Shown one piece after another: positions 1-10,961 of a DNA stretch of 64,000 nt. The stretch comes from Thuidium tamariscinum (taxonomy: Eukaryota; Streptophyta; Bryopsida; Hypnales; Thuidiaceae): the NCBI GenBank assembly GCA_947034885.2, contig OX344757.2, positions 8,928,001 to 8,992,000 of the forward strand, written 5' to 3'. The number at the start of each line of letters is the position of its first letter. The stretch's first letter is position 1. A program made the translations under genes and the position numbers. A model generated the notes under the pieces. It did no database searches, was not told the DNA's origin, and worked only from the letters and a program-made list of their open reading frames with translations.

Positions 1-1
1 T

Positions 2-748
2 TGCGAGGAAGAGGAGGAAATACTGAGTGAAAATTATCCATACCTCGCTGCGATCGGAGCACTTTTATATTTGGCTACGTCTACAAGACCTGATATTTCA
101 TTTGCAGTCAGTGTTCTTGCAAGGCATAGTGCTCAACCTACACTTTGACATTGGAATGGCATTAAATACCTTTTCCATTATTTGAAAGGAACTGAAGACT
201 TGGGACTACACTATACTCGATCACTTGATTCAACATTAGTTGGATATACTGATGTAGGATATAGATCTGATCCTGTAACATCTAAATCTCAAACAGGCTA
301 TGTTTTCTTGCGACATGGAACTGCAATATCTTGGAAATCTGTAAAGCAAACTATTACTGCTACATCATCTAACCATGCAGAAATTGTTGCTTTACATGAA
401 GCATCTTGTGAATGTATTTGGTTGAGATCGATTGACAAGTTCATTCGAACAAACTGTGGATTATTTTATGATAATTCTCCAACTGTTTTATACGAAGACA
501 ATAGTGCTTGTGTTATTAAAATGCAAGCAGGTTTTATTAAAGGTGATCGTACAAAACATATTGATCCAAAGTATTTCACCTTTACTAATGACTTAATTAT
601 AGACAAAGTACTTAAAGTTAAGAAAATTGCATCAGCAGATAATCTTGCTGATCTTTTTACCAAGGCTCTTCCATCAACTACCCATCGTCGACTTGTCCAT
701 GGCATTGGAATGCGGCGACTTATTAGTTTGGAACAAGAAATCCAATAG
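2..748 (+). pseudogene. Ty1/copia polyprotein relic: end of reverse transcriptase plus RNase H
   Basis: The frame is open from the window edge and reads into the C-terminal copia RT block ([37 protein letters not shown]). The RNase H domain follows: GYTDVGYRSD, then KSVKQTITATSSNHAEIVAL, YEDNSACV, RTKHIDPKYF and DNLADLFTKALP, ending GMRRL. An in-frame TGA at 146-148 replaces the usual Arg before HWNG, so the gene is broken. The open stretch after the stop covers about 189 codons to TAG at 746-748. The integrase and most of the RT lie outside the window. In an intact element the product would copy element RNA to DNA in cytoplasmic particles. Confidence 0.93.
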
Positions 749-1296
749 TTTTTCTTTATAAAGTTTATTGACCCTTTATAATTTCTCTCCATACATTTTT
801 CCCATTAGGTTTTACTATGAGATTGGATTGATAAAGGAGTTGTACTCTTTTTCCTTCATCTGTGGTTTTATCCTTAAAATATATTAAGGTTTTCCCAGAT
901 AAGGTTTTAACGAGGCAACATTTATAAACTTTTACAAAATTTTCATATAGAAAAAAGTGGGGTCGTGGTGAGAACTACGGTTTAGGTTTCAATGCTGGAG
1001 CTTGTTACCATCTTGGGGTGTCCTGCACCTTGTCACATCATAGCTCAGGGGTAGGGTAGCGGGTCAGCTGTTTATTCCTGCTTCACTAGCAATGCCAAGC
1101 CGCGAGTTCCCGAATCAATCGACGAGGCCGACGGGTATCGAACCTCGGACCGATCGGTTGACCACCGACATATGAAACCAGCCAACCAAGTCCACGACTT
1201 GGTGACAGTGACTGGTTTTTATTTGATTTTATAGCCTTCATCGATTAGTACTTATTAAAATTTTATTTTACCATTATTATGTTGAGCGAGGAGGAG
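749..1296 (+). mobile_element. Copia 3' untranslated region with polypurine tract
   Basis: This stretch lies between the pol stop and the LTR. A phrase around 850-925 (CTTTTTCCTTCATCTG, then GGTTTTAACGAGGCAAC) matches the text usually found just after pol in plant copia elements. The purine run GAGCGAGGAGGAG at about 1284-1296 abuts the LTR and is the likely polypurine tract. The spacer is longer than usual because a GC-rich tRNA-like block sits inside it. Confidence 0.7.
955..1215 (-). repeat. tRNA-like (SINE-like) insertion inside the copia 3' region
   Basis: A GC-rich block stands out from AT-rich flanks. On the minus strand it contains GGTTCGATACCCGT (about 1125-1140), a good match to the tRNA B box. 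It ends at a T-run (the A-run near 950-958 on the plus strand), as some plant SINEs do. On the plus strand TAGCTCAGGGGTAGGG near 1040 also looks like a tRNA A box, so orientation is uncertain. I found no convincing target duplication. It could be a pseudo-tRNA or part of the copia leader. Confidence 0.35.
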
Positions 1297-1512
1297 TGTT
1301 AAGATATGTAGTGTGAACGCTCACCATAATGGTGAGTGACACGTGGCTTAGGGAATCATTCTTGTCCAATGGGAAAAGGGAACTATTCATTGTCTCTCTC
1401 CCTTCTCCCCTTGTATATACCACCAACTTATTATGAAGACACTTAGTTCTTTGAGTATACTTTTGGTGTTGATTGTTGCTTTGCTATTTTGTTTAGTATT
1501 CTATTCTCAACA
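1297..1512 (+). mobile_element. 3' LTR of the Ty1/copia element (216 bp)
   Basis: It begins TGTTAAGATATG directly after the polypurine tract and ends CTCAACA at 1512, giving TG...CA ends with a short inverted match. A CCAAT box lies near 1366 and a TATA box (TATATAC) near 1414, in the order expected of an LTR promoter. No second LTR is in the window, so the element continues to the left. Confidence 0.82.
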
Positions 1513-1834
1513 GAAACAACCCTCAAAGTGTTTGTCACTCCAAATTCCATCCTCATCACCCCCAAATTTCTCAGCATCAAACTATTGAAAATCAGTGCTA
1601 TTTGGAGCACTAACCCCACAATCAAAGCATCCTTCAATCCATATAGTGGGCTTACTACTATTTAACCCCAATGTGATGTGGAAGTTGAATTCCTACACTG
1701 GTCTATCTAAGTTGCTGCTTTGGGGAGGCAGAGATGGGCAATCGGAGTGGTTAACCACCCAAAATCTAAAACTACAAATGATGGAATTTGAACTCTTTAC
1801 ATAATGGTAAGATTGCTACCAAGTTAAAAATAAC

Positions 1835-2005
1835 ATAACATTCAGTAGCCCATAGAAGGACTGCCTTTCTGTTTGTGAAGTCCCCATCACCTAATTTCAT
1901 CTGACATTTCTTGAAGTTTGCAACTTTAGTTATTGAATGGTGTGGAATATTCCAGACCATTTCATCCGTTGGGAGGCAGTGTGACAGGCTACTACTGAAT
2001 GTTAT
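1835..2005. mobile_element. Small inverted-repeat element
   Basis: ATAACATTCAGTAGCC at 1835 is repeated in inverse as GGCTACTACTGAATGTTAT ending at 2005. The same terminal phrase (CTACTGAATGTTATGATG) occurs near 8909, so it is a repeated family. The target duplication is not clear. It carries no coding potential. A near-palindrome TGGAATATTCCA lies at about 1941-1953. Confidence 0.45.
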
Positions 2006-3805
2006 GAAAATTGGAACTTCTATTATAAAAGACCAATGACCATGGGTTAAATTATTTAGAAGTTAAGAAATTCAAAAAAATTATCAATTGAAATTTTATT
2101 GACTAAAGACTAAGAATCAAAACCTTCAATTTTTAATTTTATAAATATATGAGAAACTAAACTAAACTAAATTTCTTCATGTGTACAAACTTGGAAATTA
2201 AAGTTTTCATATTTAGGAATTACAAATTTTTATTTTGATAAATTAATATTATAATATTTCAAAAAATATAATGTCCAAATGTTCATGGTTGATTTCATTA
2301 ATAATCCATATAGTTGTACAATTTTATTTTATTTTTGAGATGTTAATTTTATTATTATTGAATTATTTAAAATATATTTAAATTTTAACAATTTTTGGGA
2401 TACTTTTAATACTAAAATAATTCATTTTAATACATTTAAATTATGTAGTATGTTTGTTTTACTGTAAGGAAAATTATGAGTTTAATGTTTGATCATATGT
2501 ACATAGAGAAGATTGTAAAGCCTTTATTTCTGATCGCTTAAGGGGATGAAAAGTGTCCCCATATAGTTTGGCAATACAATTCAAAGTGCTATAGTGACTT
2601 TTGCATTCAATGTCCAAATTCAATTAACTTGTTGAGAAAGTTGCACATACTACTCTAGTTTGTGTGGTAAAATTTTTAGGTAAATCCAATGTGTACAAAT
2701 TTTCTGAAAGCCAATCAAAATTCATAAGTTCAATTTGGATTCATCAAACTACATTTCAATGGTTGTAACTTTAGAGGCTTGTATCTTTTTTAAGAAATGA
2801 TAGTTTTCAATAAAAATTTGTTGGGTTGTGTTTTAATTGATTTCTACTAATTGTGGTAACATTTTCATGTCAATCCAAGTTGTTTTGAATATTTGGGAGC
2901 AATTTGAAGTTTAGAAGCCAAACATTTTTGGATTGTAGTGAAATTTGGCAATTTATTTCATCTTTATGTAATGTCCATTTCGAATAAAAATTTTGGAAAA
3001 TTTGCACACACTAGTCTAGTTTGTGTGGTTAAAATTTTGTATCAATCCAAGAAGTTGTAAGTGACTGAAAAGCATCTTAGTAGAAGGAGGTTCAATCATA
3101 GATGTATTTTTGACAACCTTTTTTGCTATATTTTTGACTCTTCAAAACCATTTTGCAAACACAAAGAGTCAATTGAATGACATTATTTTCACCAATGTCT
3201 TTGTATGTTGATTTTGAAGCAACTTTTAGTTAAAGTTTGTTCAATTGAGTAGGTTTAGAAATCAAATTTCACCTGTGGATGTGTTTTAAGGAAAATTTCA
3301 ATAGCTTTTTTCAACACTAAAACATTATTATTTTGCAATCTATGTAGCCAAATGACTTCAAATTTGATCCACATCATCTACATTATGTACACTATAAGAT
3401 TGTATAATTGAGATTTTCATACCTTATTGACATTTAGACTTATAAGGTTTGAAAAAAAAGGATGATTTTAGACATGTTTGGGCTTAAGGTAGTGAGAAGT
3501 TAAACATTGCTATTAGAAATTTGATGTAGTAATAGAAAAGTATGTCTTTTATTCCATTTATTATTAAATATAGAAGGTGATATAGAAAACTTATATATTG
3601 TATAAATGAATTAAATCCTTTTAATTTTTCAAACATTTTTATATTTTAGAACTAATTTGTCACAAATTGACACCTAATGCAATGAATTCAGTAATTTTAA
3701 ATTAAATTATAACTACAATTTGATTATTTTAATATTATATTTATAATATTTCTATGATGTATTATCAAGTATATTTGTGTGAGCAAAAACATCATGAATG
3801 CACTT
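2006..3805. other. AT-rich stretch without a gene
   Basis: No coding frame or recognisable domain was found. A loose internal duplication is visible: a phrase with CTAGTTTGTGTGGT near 2650 recurs near 3015 with similar flanks (TTGCACA before it, AAATCCAA/CAATCCAA after it). This suggests an old tandem duplication of about 370 bp. Otherwise I see nothing specific. Confidence 0.5.
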
Positions 3806-5720
3806 TGTAAGACCCTAATTTGTTACTTGGGATTTACTATTTTTTTTATTTTTTTTTGCAAAATATAATGTGAAAAATAGTATAAAAAGTTTAAAAAAGA
3901 GTGTAAAATAAAAATAGGTATGTTACATGCTAATGTAATATTTGATCATATTTTGAGAGTTTTTTCCCAATTAGGTTGAAATCCCACTTGTAAATAGGTT
4001 AGAAACTACCAAAATCCAAATAAAATTCATCATTGGTAGATTTATCTAAAATAGCCCTACGTATTGTGCATGTGATGAAATTGGATAAAGTAGGTCTGAG
4101 AGAATTTGGTGAGATCCCTAGAACTTATTTTCACAAATAGGTTTCAAATTCCCATTCAATTTTCACTTTTTGTAGGAATCCCAATTGTTAGTTTGCAAGT
4201 TGAAAATATTATGATGAACCAATGAAAGGAATCTACGGTCAAAAGATGGTGTTTCAAGATTGAAATCACACTAGGAACTCAACGGTAAAGTCACTTTGCC
4301 AAGATTCCTCTCCATGTATAAGATTCCCTAGAATTCAATAATTAAAGGATGGTGCATGATTTTACTCTCCTTTGATAATTGTATAGAGCCTAGACTTGGG
4401 CTTATATATCTTTTGTGGTATTCTATGGGAGATTCCACAAAAACTTTTGAAATTTTCAGAGACCCAAGAGATGTTTCTCCAGACAATCAACTACTTTAAC
4501 TTCCAATGGAAAATTCATAGAAATTATCTAAATTGTGGTAAAATCTCACTAAAAATTAGAATATCTCTATTTATGTTAATAAAAGTCTCCAAATTTTTTA
4601 AAACATTTCAATAGTGAGAAGTATCCAAATTGACGAGATCCTCTCCGAATCGGCAAAGTTAAAGATTACAGTGGAATTTGACCAACGTTTCAGATGCCTA
4701 CAAAATCAGAATAAGGTCCAAATTAGGTCTTTGTTTACTCTTGTACACCTACTTAAAGACCCTAGGCTAGTTATTTTTCTTAGAAAAATCAACCTTCAAA
4801 AGTTGAATTTTTCCCTTTTTGGTCATTAACTTAGTATTCGGATTTGTTGAATTTTTAGCATAAGAAAAAGGGGTTTGGAGGATTTATAGACTAAAAATGG
4901 ACTTTTGAAGCCTATAGCACAAGCCGTTTGTGATGTGGACTTAATCTCCAAAAGTTTAAAAATAGACTAGCTTACAAAATAAAAAATGGTTAGATTAAAA
5001 TGAAAATCGTAATTGATAAGATTGTTACAAGAAAATGAGAGGTTGATGCCCTTTGAAGAGTATATATGGGCATCCGTTTTTCTCTCAAAACACCCCTTGT
5101 AGTCATTTTTTTGGCACAAGACTACGATGTTCATTTATTTAGCCAAGTTTGAGCCAAGTTTAAACCATATTTAAACCAAGTTACCAAATGTGTGTATTTT
5201 ATAGCATTTCAAGTTCTTAGTTTGTGTTTTTGTTGAGGCTTTGAAGGACTTTGGGGTCACTTTGAGTTTTGCTAACTTTCAGTGGTGTGTTTTGTTGGAG
5301 TTTTAGTACTCTTGTTTAATGTCTTTGTTGCATTTTTGTTAGAGTTTACTAACATTTGTACTAATCCCTAGAAGATTTCTTGCCGTATGACTAGCAATGT
5401 TGCTTAACAATTGTCTTTAGTGCTTGTTTGAAGTATTTTGTGAACTAACATGTATACTAACTTGTGTTGTAGTTGGTGTTGTACTAATCATTTTTTTAGT
5501 GTCTATATTATTCTTGATTCATTGGGACAGCAAAGCTTTGATTTCAAGTGGTTTGAATTGTCTAGTATTTTTATTCATATCCAAACTCATGGTGAAGCTT
5601 CAACTTCAAGTGGTTTGAATTATTTAAAACTTTTCCCGTATTCAAAAATACAACAAAGCTTTGACACCCCACCTTCACTTCTACTCAATTGTAGTCCAAA
5701 TTCTTCCTTTTTGCTTTAGA
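3806..5720 (+). repeat. LTR-like repeat, direct copy, degraded
   Basis: The stretch starts with TG (TGTAAGACCCTAATTTG) at about 3806. It matches the reverse strand of 6640-7915 over roughly 900 bp. A phrase near 4515-4560 (ATTCATAGAAATTA, then GGTAAAATCTCACTAAAAA) is also present in the solo LTR at about 47975-48020. A promoter-like GAGTATATATGGGCATCC lies near 5058, comparable in place to the TATA box of that solo LTR. This suggests distantly related LTRs. The right boundary is uncertain and no coding domain is seen. Confidence 0.45.
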
Positions 5721-5790
5721 AAATGAAGTATGTAGGATTTGTGAGTGGTTGGGAAACTCCAATTAGCCTTAACTTCTTGACAAAACTATT

Positions 5791-6129
5791 CACTAGAAGA
5801 AAACTGTACTATTCATTTCCAAAACTGCATTGAACTTGTGAAATCTGTGTTTTACTCAACAGAGACTGCGTTGGAAGTGCGTTGGATTTAACAGAACGTG
5901 TGGGGTGGATTGTGTTGAGTTCTCCTTCCATAACGCAAAATTTTGCGTTTCCACGTTTGAACATAAAATTGAACAAGTAAAACGTAGAATTCAACAAGTA
6001 CAATGCAAAATTTCATGTTAGAATGAAAAATTCCGTTTCACAAAGCAAAACTTCAACACAATCCACCCCACGAGTTCCCGTTCACTACAACGCAATTTTT
6101 GTCAAATGCAACGCAGTTTTCTTCTAGTG
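5791..6129. mobile_element. CACTA-type MITE, 339 bp
   Basis: The ends are perfect 16-bp inverted repeats: CACTAGAAGAAAACTG at 5791-5806 and its complement at 6114-6129. ATT flanks both sides (5788-5790 and 6130-6132), the 3-bp duplication expected of CACTA elements. Inside, GTGGGGTGGATTGTGTT near 5898 has an inverted partner near 6055, and the motif GCAAAATT recurs. It has no transposase and would need one from elsewhere. Confidence 0.88.
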
Positions 6130-6640
6130 ATTTGTTGTAAAAATAGCCCAAAAAATTCCAAGTTGTAGTTGAGTTTTTTGGCCATCCCTTACCATTGCCA
6201 AACCAACTAAGGAGGCTAAAACCCCGGCCAGCCATCAGGGCCTTAGCCTTGGCTAGCCAACCCCCCATCGCAATGCAAGCCAGTCAACTCCCCTTGGAGT
6301 AGGCCACTAGCCAAACCCATCGGGAAGAGCCAATAGCCAATTAGGGAGCCAAGAGAATTAATCACCCCCCTCCCATCAACTTATTGAATCTTTAATTGTT
6401 TTTTTTGTTGGATTAGAAGGAAAAAATAAAGATAGAAGGAGGTGGAAAAAATTAGATAGGGATAAAATAGGGGCCTAGATTTAGAGTTGTGGAAGAAATT
6501 AAGATAAGAAATAGAGATTAAAAGAGGAAGTACCATTAGAAGTAGAATTAGAAGGGAAGTTGTATAAATTATCAATTCCTATTTCACCCATTAGATGACC
6601 GTAAGGGGTAAAAATTCAAATTATGAATGTTGACTTTTAT
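6130..6640. other. GC-rich then purine-rich stretch without a gene
   Basis: The segment 6170-6360 is rich in GGCTAGCC/GCCAACC-like short words. The following 200 bp is purine-biased. It may be the inner part of the reverse LTR-like copy. No domain was found. Confidence 0.35.
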
Positions 6641-7915
6641 GAGAAAAATAATTAGCTTAGGGTTTTTAGTAGGTGTAAGGGAGTATGAAAAGACCTAACT
6701 TGGAACTTATTCTAATTATGTATGCTCTCACAACATTGGTTTAACTCCATTGTAATTTTTTATTTTGTTAGTATTTGGAGAATCTTGTCAATTTGGATAC
6801 TTTTGGTTATCAAAATGTCTTGAAACCTATTGGAGCCTTTTATTAATATAACAAAAGTTACTCCAATTTTTAATGAGATTTTACTGCAACCAAGATCATT
6901 TCTATAAATTTTTCTATTGGAAATTAAAGTAGTTGATTGTTTGAAGAAGCATCTTCCGAGTATTAGAAAATTCTAAAACTTTTTGTGAAACCTCCCATGC
7001 AATGCTACAAAGGACATCTAAGCCCATATCTAGATTCTACATGATTGTTAAATGAGAGTAAAATCCCGCACCATCCTTCAATTATCGAGTTCCAAGGAAT
7101 CTTTCACACAAAGAAAAATCTTGGCAAAGCAACTTTGCCATTGAGTTTCTAGTGTGATTTCAATTTTAAAATAGCATCCTTCGGCCATAAATTCCCATCA
7201 TCAGTCCATTGTGATGTTTTTCAACTTGCAAGCTAACAATTGGAATTTTTACAAAAAGTAAAAATCGATTGGAAATTTGAAAACTATCTGTGAAATTGGT
7301 TTCTATAGTTCTCAGCAAGTTCTCTTGAACCTATTTTAGCCAAATCCATCACATGCATGTTAAGTGGGGCTATTTTGAATAATTCTACCAAAGCCCGGGG
7401 ATGACACTTCTTGTATATTTGGGGGACCCACGTACGGCGGTGGGGTATTTTTAGGGGGGCTATCAATTACTTGTAATCATTATTTGGCAACATTAAAAGA
7501 GTCCCTATTTTACCATAAAGTGGAAAATCAGCCATATTATCATCCCTATTTTATTTTTAAAACACTTTGCCTTTTTAATGTCCCCTATTTTATATGTAAA
7601 TTTCTTATAAATTTTACCTAAGATTATTTAAATGTACCCTATATTCCGCCGCACGTAGGTTATTAAAAAATGGGAAGTGTCCTCCCTTAGTACCAAAGAT
7701 GGGTATTATTTGTTTTTTGGTGATTTCTAACCTATTTACAAGTGGGATTCCCAGCTAATTTGATAAAAACACTCAAAATATGGCCAAATACTATATTGGT
7801 ATGTAACATACTTATTTTAACTTTGTACTCTTTTGAGAACTTCTTATATTGCTTTTCACACTATATTTTGCAAATTTTTTTAAAAAAGAACATCAAGTCT
7901 TAGGTAACAAAATGG
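6640..7915 (-). repeat. LTR-like repeat, inverted copy, interrupted by a MITE
   Basis: The reverse strand matches 3815-4700, including the counterparts of ACTTGTAAATAGGTTAGAAA, CTTTGCCAAGATT and TGATTTTACTCTC. It is split at 7394-7690 by a small element; once that is removed, the two halves align with the uninterrupted copy. The outer end near 7915 reads CCCCATTTTGTTACCTAAGA on the minus strand. Confidence 0.45.
7394..7690. mobile_element. hAT-type MITE, 297 bp
   Basis: TACCAAAG at 7386-7393 is repeated exactly at 7691-7698, an 8-bp duplication typical of hAT elements. The terminal repeats are imperfect: CCCGGGGATGACACTTC against CTAAGGGAGGACACTTC, 13 of 17 alike. A CCGCCG/CGGCGG word lies just inside each end. 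The uninterrupted LTR-like copy carries the single site (CATTGGTA at 4031-4038), which supports the insertion. There are several CCCTATTTTA repeats inside and no gene. Confidence 0.8.
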
Positions 7916-8125
7916 GGACTCTTTCCAAACTCTAGTTAAGAATCTATTGCCATGTAAGCATTCACTAGCCATGTAGGTAGTTTTGGGGACATCAAATTTC
8001 GGTAAACTTTGGATTATGTCATGTAGTCTGACAAATTGAGAGGTTGAATTCATACTTTCTTGAAATTTGATTGGTAGAAACTGCCAGACTCTTGATTTGC
8101 GGCCACACTATGAAGTGCTCCTAAA

Positions 8126-8165
8126 TAAAATTACTAACCCACCAACCGCAAGTGGCCAGGTGGGG
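8126..8165 (+). repeat. Copy of a repeat that also lies at the right window edge
   Basis: The segment AAATAAAATTACTAACCCAC and the following CGCAAGTGGCCAGGTG are repeated with few changes at 63961-64000. It is part of an unidentified interspersed repeat. Only this short overlap can be compared because the second copy runs off the window. Confidence 0.6.
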
Positions 8166-8248
8166 AAATCAGACTTTTTGAATCATTTTCATTCATTTTT
8201 TGAATACATTTCAGAAAAATCATTACTGTTCCTAACAAAGAACATTAA

Positions 8249-8500
8249 ATCATACCATTGAAGGTGGGCCCAACGGGATTAATTTCATTTTACTAGGGGT
8301 TGACAAGGGTTTGGGGTTTATATTTGTGTTGGGTTTTTTTGGTATGTTTGGGGTCCTCCCACCTAATTTGGGGTCTCTAATTCTGAATTTGAATTGTGAA
8401 TTTGAAAAAAATAAAAAATGCAAAAAATAAAAAATTTTGGCGTTTTCCCTTGGGGATTTTCCTAAATCCAGCTTGCGGGGTCTACCTTTGATGGTATGAT
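8249..8500. mobile_element. TTAA-flanked MITE, 252 bp
   Basis: TTAA stands on both sides (8245-8248 and 8501-8504). The ends are inverted repeats of about 25 bp: ATCATACCATTGAAGGTGGG against ATCATACCATCAAAGGTAGA. The interior is T- and A-rich with no frame. TTAA duplications are typical of piggyBac or Kolobok-like elements, but these termini differ from families C and F here. Confidence 0.7.
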
Positions 8501-8504
8501 TTAA

Positions 8505-9945
8505 CGCTATGCGTTCCTAACTACAAGTCAACAATTAACAAATACCTGCATTGCCTAGACTATAAAAAATTGAAAATCGTCAATCATAACTTTTAGTAGC
8601 AGGAGAGCAGACAACTTCATTCTCGACAAACTGATGTGGAATATTCCACATCATTTCGTCACAATCAATAACTACTGATTTGCATTCTCATTTGTGCAGG
8701 TAGGCTTGTCAGGGTATGCAGGTTCTAAAATGCAGTTGGCCATGCCTAATTGGATGTTAATTGTCTCTAAGGCAAGTTAATTCAGTTCAGTGAACTAATA
8801 TTCAACCTATTGTCAGGGCTTCAGTGAAATTGAAATTTCAAACCAAACTTGTCAGGGATGGAATTCTTCAATTTGCTTTCGAGAGAGCAAAAGGCAGTCT
8901 GCTCTCATGCTACTGAATGTTATGATGAAATTCCGTTTCATTTGTTAAAAAGAAAAAAAAATTGAAAATCGTCCATTGAGTAATTCGAAGTACTACACAT
9001 TTAACATTAATTGTTGCCATGTAATTATGTATCCACCATATTTAAATTACTTTCAATCAATTGTAATAATCATCAATCCATTCAAACTCAGAGAGGTGAA
9101 TTCCCTAAAAACTGTTTTCAATGGTGGACACATTAACCCTTGAAGGATGGACTGGTAGCCGTGGAAATCATGTATTTTAATTCCGTGTGACATCATTTTC
9201 TTTGAAAAAGTCTAATATGTTCATTGGAAGTCAAAGAACTATTGAAAATCTTTCCTTTTCACTCCTAATACCAAGGATGAAAAGTTGCACTTCTGTCATG
9301 TAGGGAAAGATTCTTTGTCATTCAAAGGACGTAGAACATCCTCGGCGGTGTTTGAGGGTTAAGCAAGGCCCACCCTTGGAAACACACAAACCATGGGTCC
9401 TTTTTGGAATGTTGGGGGTGCTTACCCAAACAAAACTCAATTTCATTGCAAATGATAAACAAAGGCCTTTCTTCTTCTTCTTCTTTTTTGAAACAAATGA
9501 AATGGGACATAAACAAAGGCTTTCAATTGATGAAAGGCCTGCCGTGCTGCAGCCTCTGTCCAGGGGCAAGCTAGATCAAGACACTACGCTATTAATTATT
9601 AACTAAAACTATTGTTAACCCAAACTAAAGCCTCCACATGATCACTACCACAATATTCCTTCTGTCTGCACACTGAATGAATCAATGCTGTCACCATTCC
9701 CCAAACCAAGTTTTAAGCTTCTTTTTCCATCTTCTGCTTCTTCTTTTCTGAACAATCAGGCATTGAGATATTCGAATCAAGCTTGTGAAAGATCAAAAGG
9801 GCGATGGATGGCAGAAGTCTCAGCCCACCCTGAAGGAGTCTGTCAAGGGCAACGGAGAATCCACTTTACTGTTCAGGAATGGAATATCTGTACCTTGAAA
9901 CATGAACAGGGAAAAAAAAACAAGACAGAATGAGGGTACCATGAG
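8505..9945. other. Intergenic stretch with weak coding-like patches
   Basis: A perfect 16-bp palindrome TGTGGAATATTCCACA lies near 8635-8650. A CTT microsatellite lies near 9471-9489. A plus-strand frame at 9685-9933 gives an 82-residue peptide whose Ser/Phe-rich start resembles a transit peptide, but I recognise no domain and see no continuation. It may be a gene fragment carried by a repeat. Confidence 0.4.
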
Positions 9946-9949
9946 ACTT

Positions 9950-10415
9950 TGTGGGGTGAGACTAGCAGTCTCTATAATCAACACCTTGTACAGTTGTAGG
10001 TGTTAATGTTATAGGTACATATGTTACAAACACCTTTAAGGGGGTCCTTACATGTATCGGTGGGCAAGGAAACTTCACAGGGAGTGCTACAGGAGAAAAT
10101 AGTCATTGCACTTTCATGTGGCCCCGGTGGGTGGAGAGGGATTAAATAAGAAACGGACACGTATGAGATTCTCTCAAGCTAGCCACCTCTCCGCCAATGA
10201 GATCGCCCACCGGTTGTCCAACCGAATCGGTGAAACTTCCCCTCCTCCTTTCTCGTTTGCCGATCCCGGCAAGACAATCGGTGCTTGCTGTTTTGTCTCA
10301 TTCTCACGATTCACACTGTTGCTGCCCACCGGGTCCGCATGTAAGGAGGCCCTAAATGGTTGTAGGAACATACCTACAATTAGGTTCAAGGCTCTCAACC
10401 CTAGAAGGATGCTAT
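9950..10415. repeat. Family A-like copy, split by another MITE
   Basis: GACTAGCAGTCTCTATAATC, then GTTATAGGTACATATGTTA and CAAACACCTTT on the left, with CATACCTACAATTAGG and AAGGCTCTCAACCCTAG on the right, resemble the interior and right side of family A. They are separated by a 313-bp insertion at 10040-10352. The ends are too diverged to set exactly. Confidence 0.45.
10040..10352. mobile_element. PIF/Harbinger-like MITE, 313 bp
   Basis: The ends are inverted repeats of about 27 bp: GGGGGTCCTTACATG against GGGCCTCCTTACATG, then CGGTGGGCA in both. TAA flanks both sides (10037-10039 and 10353-10355), the target preference of PIF/Harbinger elements. It is GC-richer than its surroundings, and the open frames in it are by-products of that composition. 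Confidence 0.8.
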
Positions 10416-10961
10416 GGAACAAAATGGTCAAATGGGTGACAAGGATTTCTTGCATGTAAGACAAAAGTGCAATCGTTCATTCGCAAGAATTTGGTGCAAA
10501 AAAGAGAAGGTCGTAAATAGTAATTTGGTCTTCAATGAATATTTTTTGTTTTTTTTAAAGTAAATGATTTGCACAATTTCAAAAGGGATGGTTTCCATGG
10601 AGACCAATTTGTCCTTACAAGGTTAAGTTCTCATCTTTATCAAGCACTAGCATCGTTAGTATGTGTCATGGGTCAATTTATTCACTAGTTGGATCTCACA
10701 TCCCTACTCCAACCAACTTCACTCGTGTCGTGTACTTTGAATATAGTTGGTGATAAGAATTGATAATTTAGATTCTAAAATGACATAACATTGCTAAGCA
10801 ACTACTATACTTCCCCCCAAAAGTGGAGGTATAATCCTCCCCTCCATATCTTGGGGGGATTTCAATTGTAGTAGTGATAAATAATCTCATGGATTCCTAC
10901 ACGTCTTGTGTTGTTGGATTATCAAAGTAGAGCTATCACAATTTGCTAGGAGGCTAGATTT

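Noticed and set aside
9685..9933. 82-codon frame with a transit-peptide-like start
   Set aside because: There is no recognisable mature domain, no continuation and no conserved neighbour. It is left as a weak note only.
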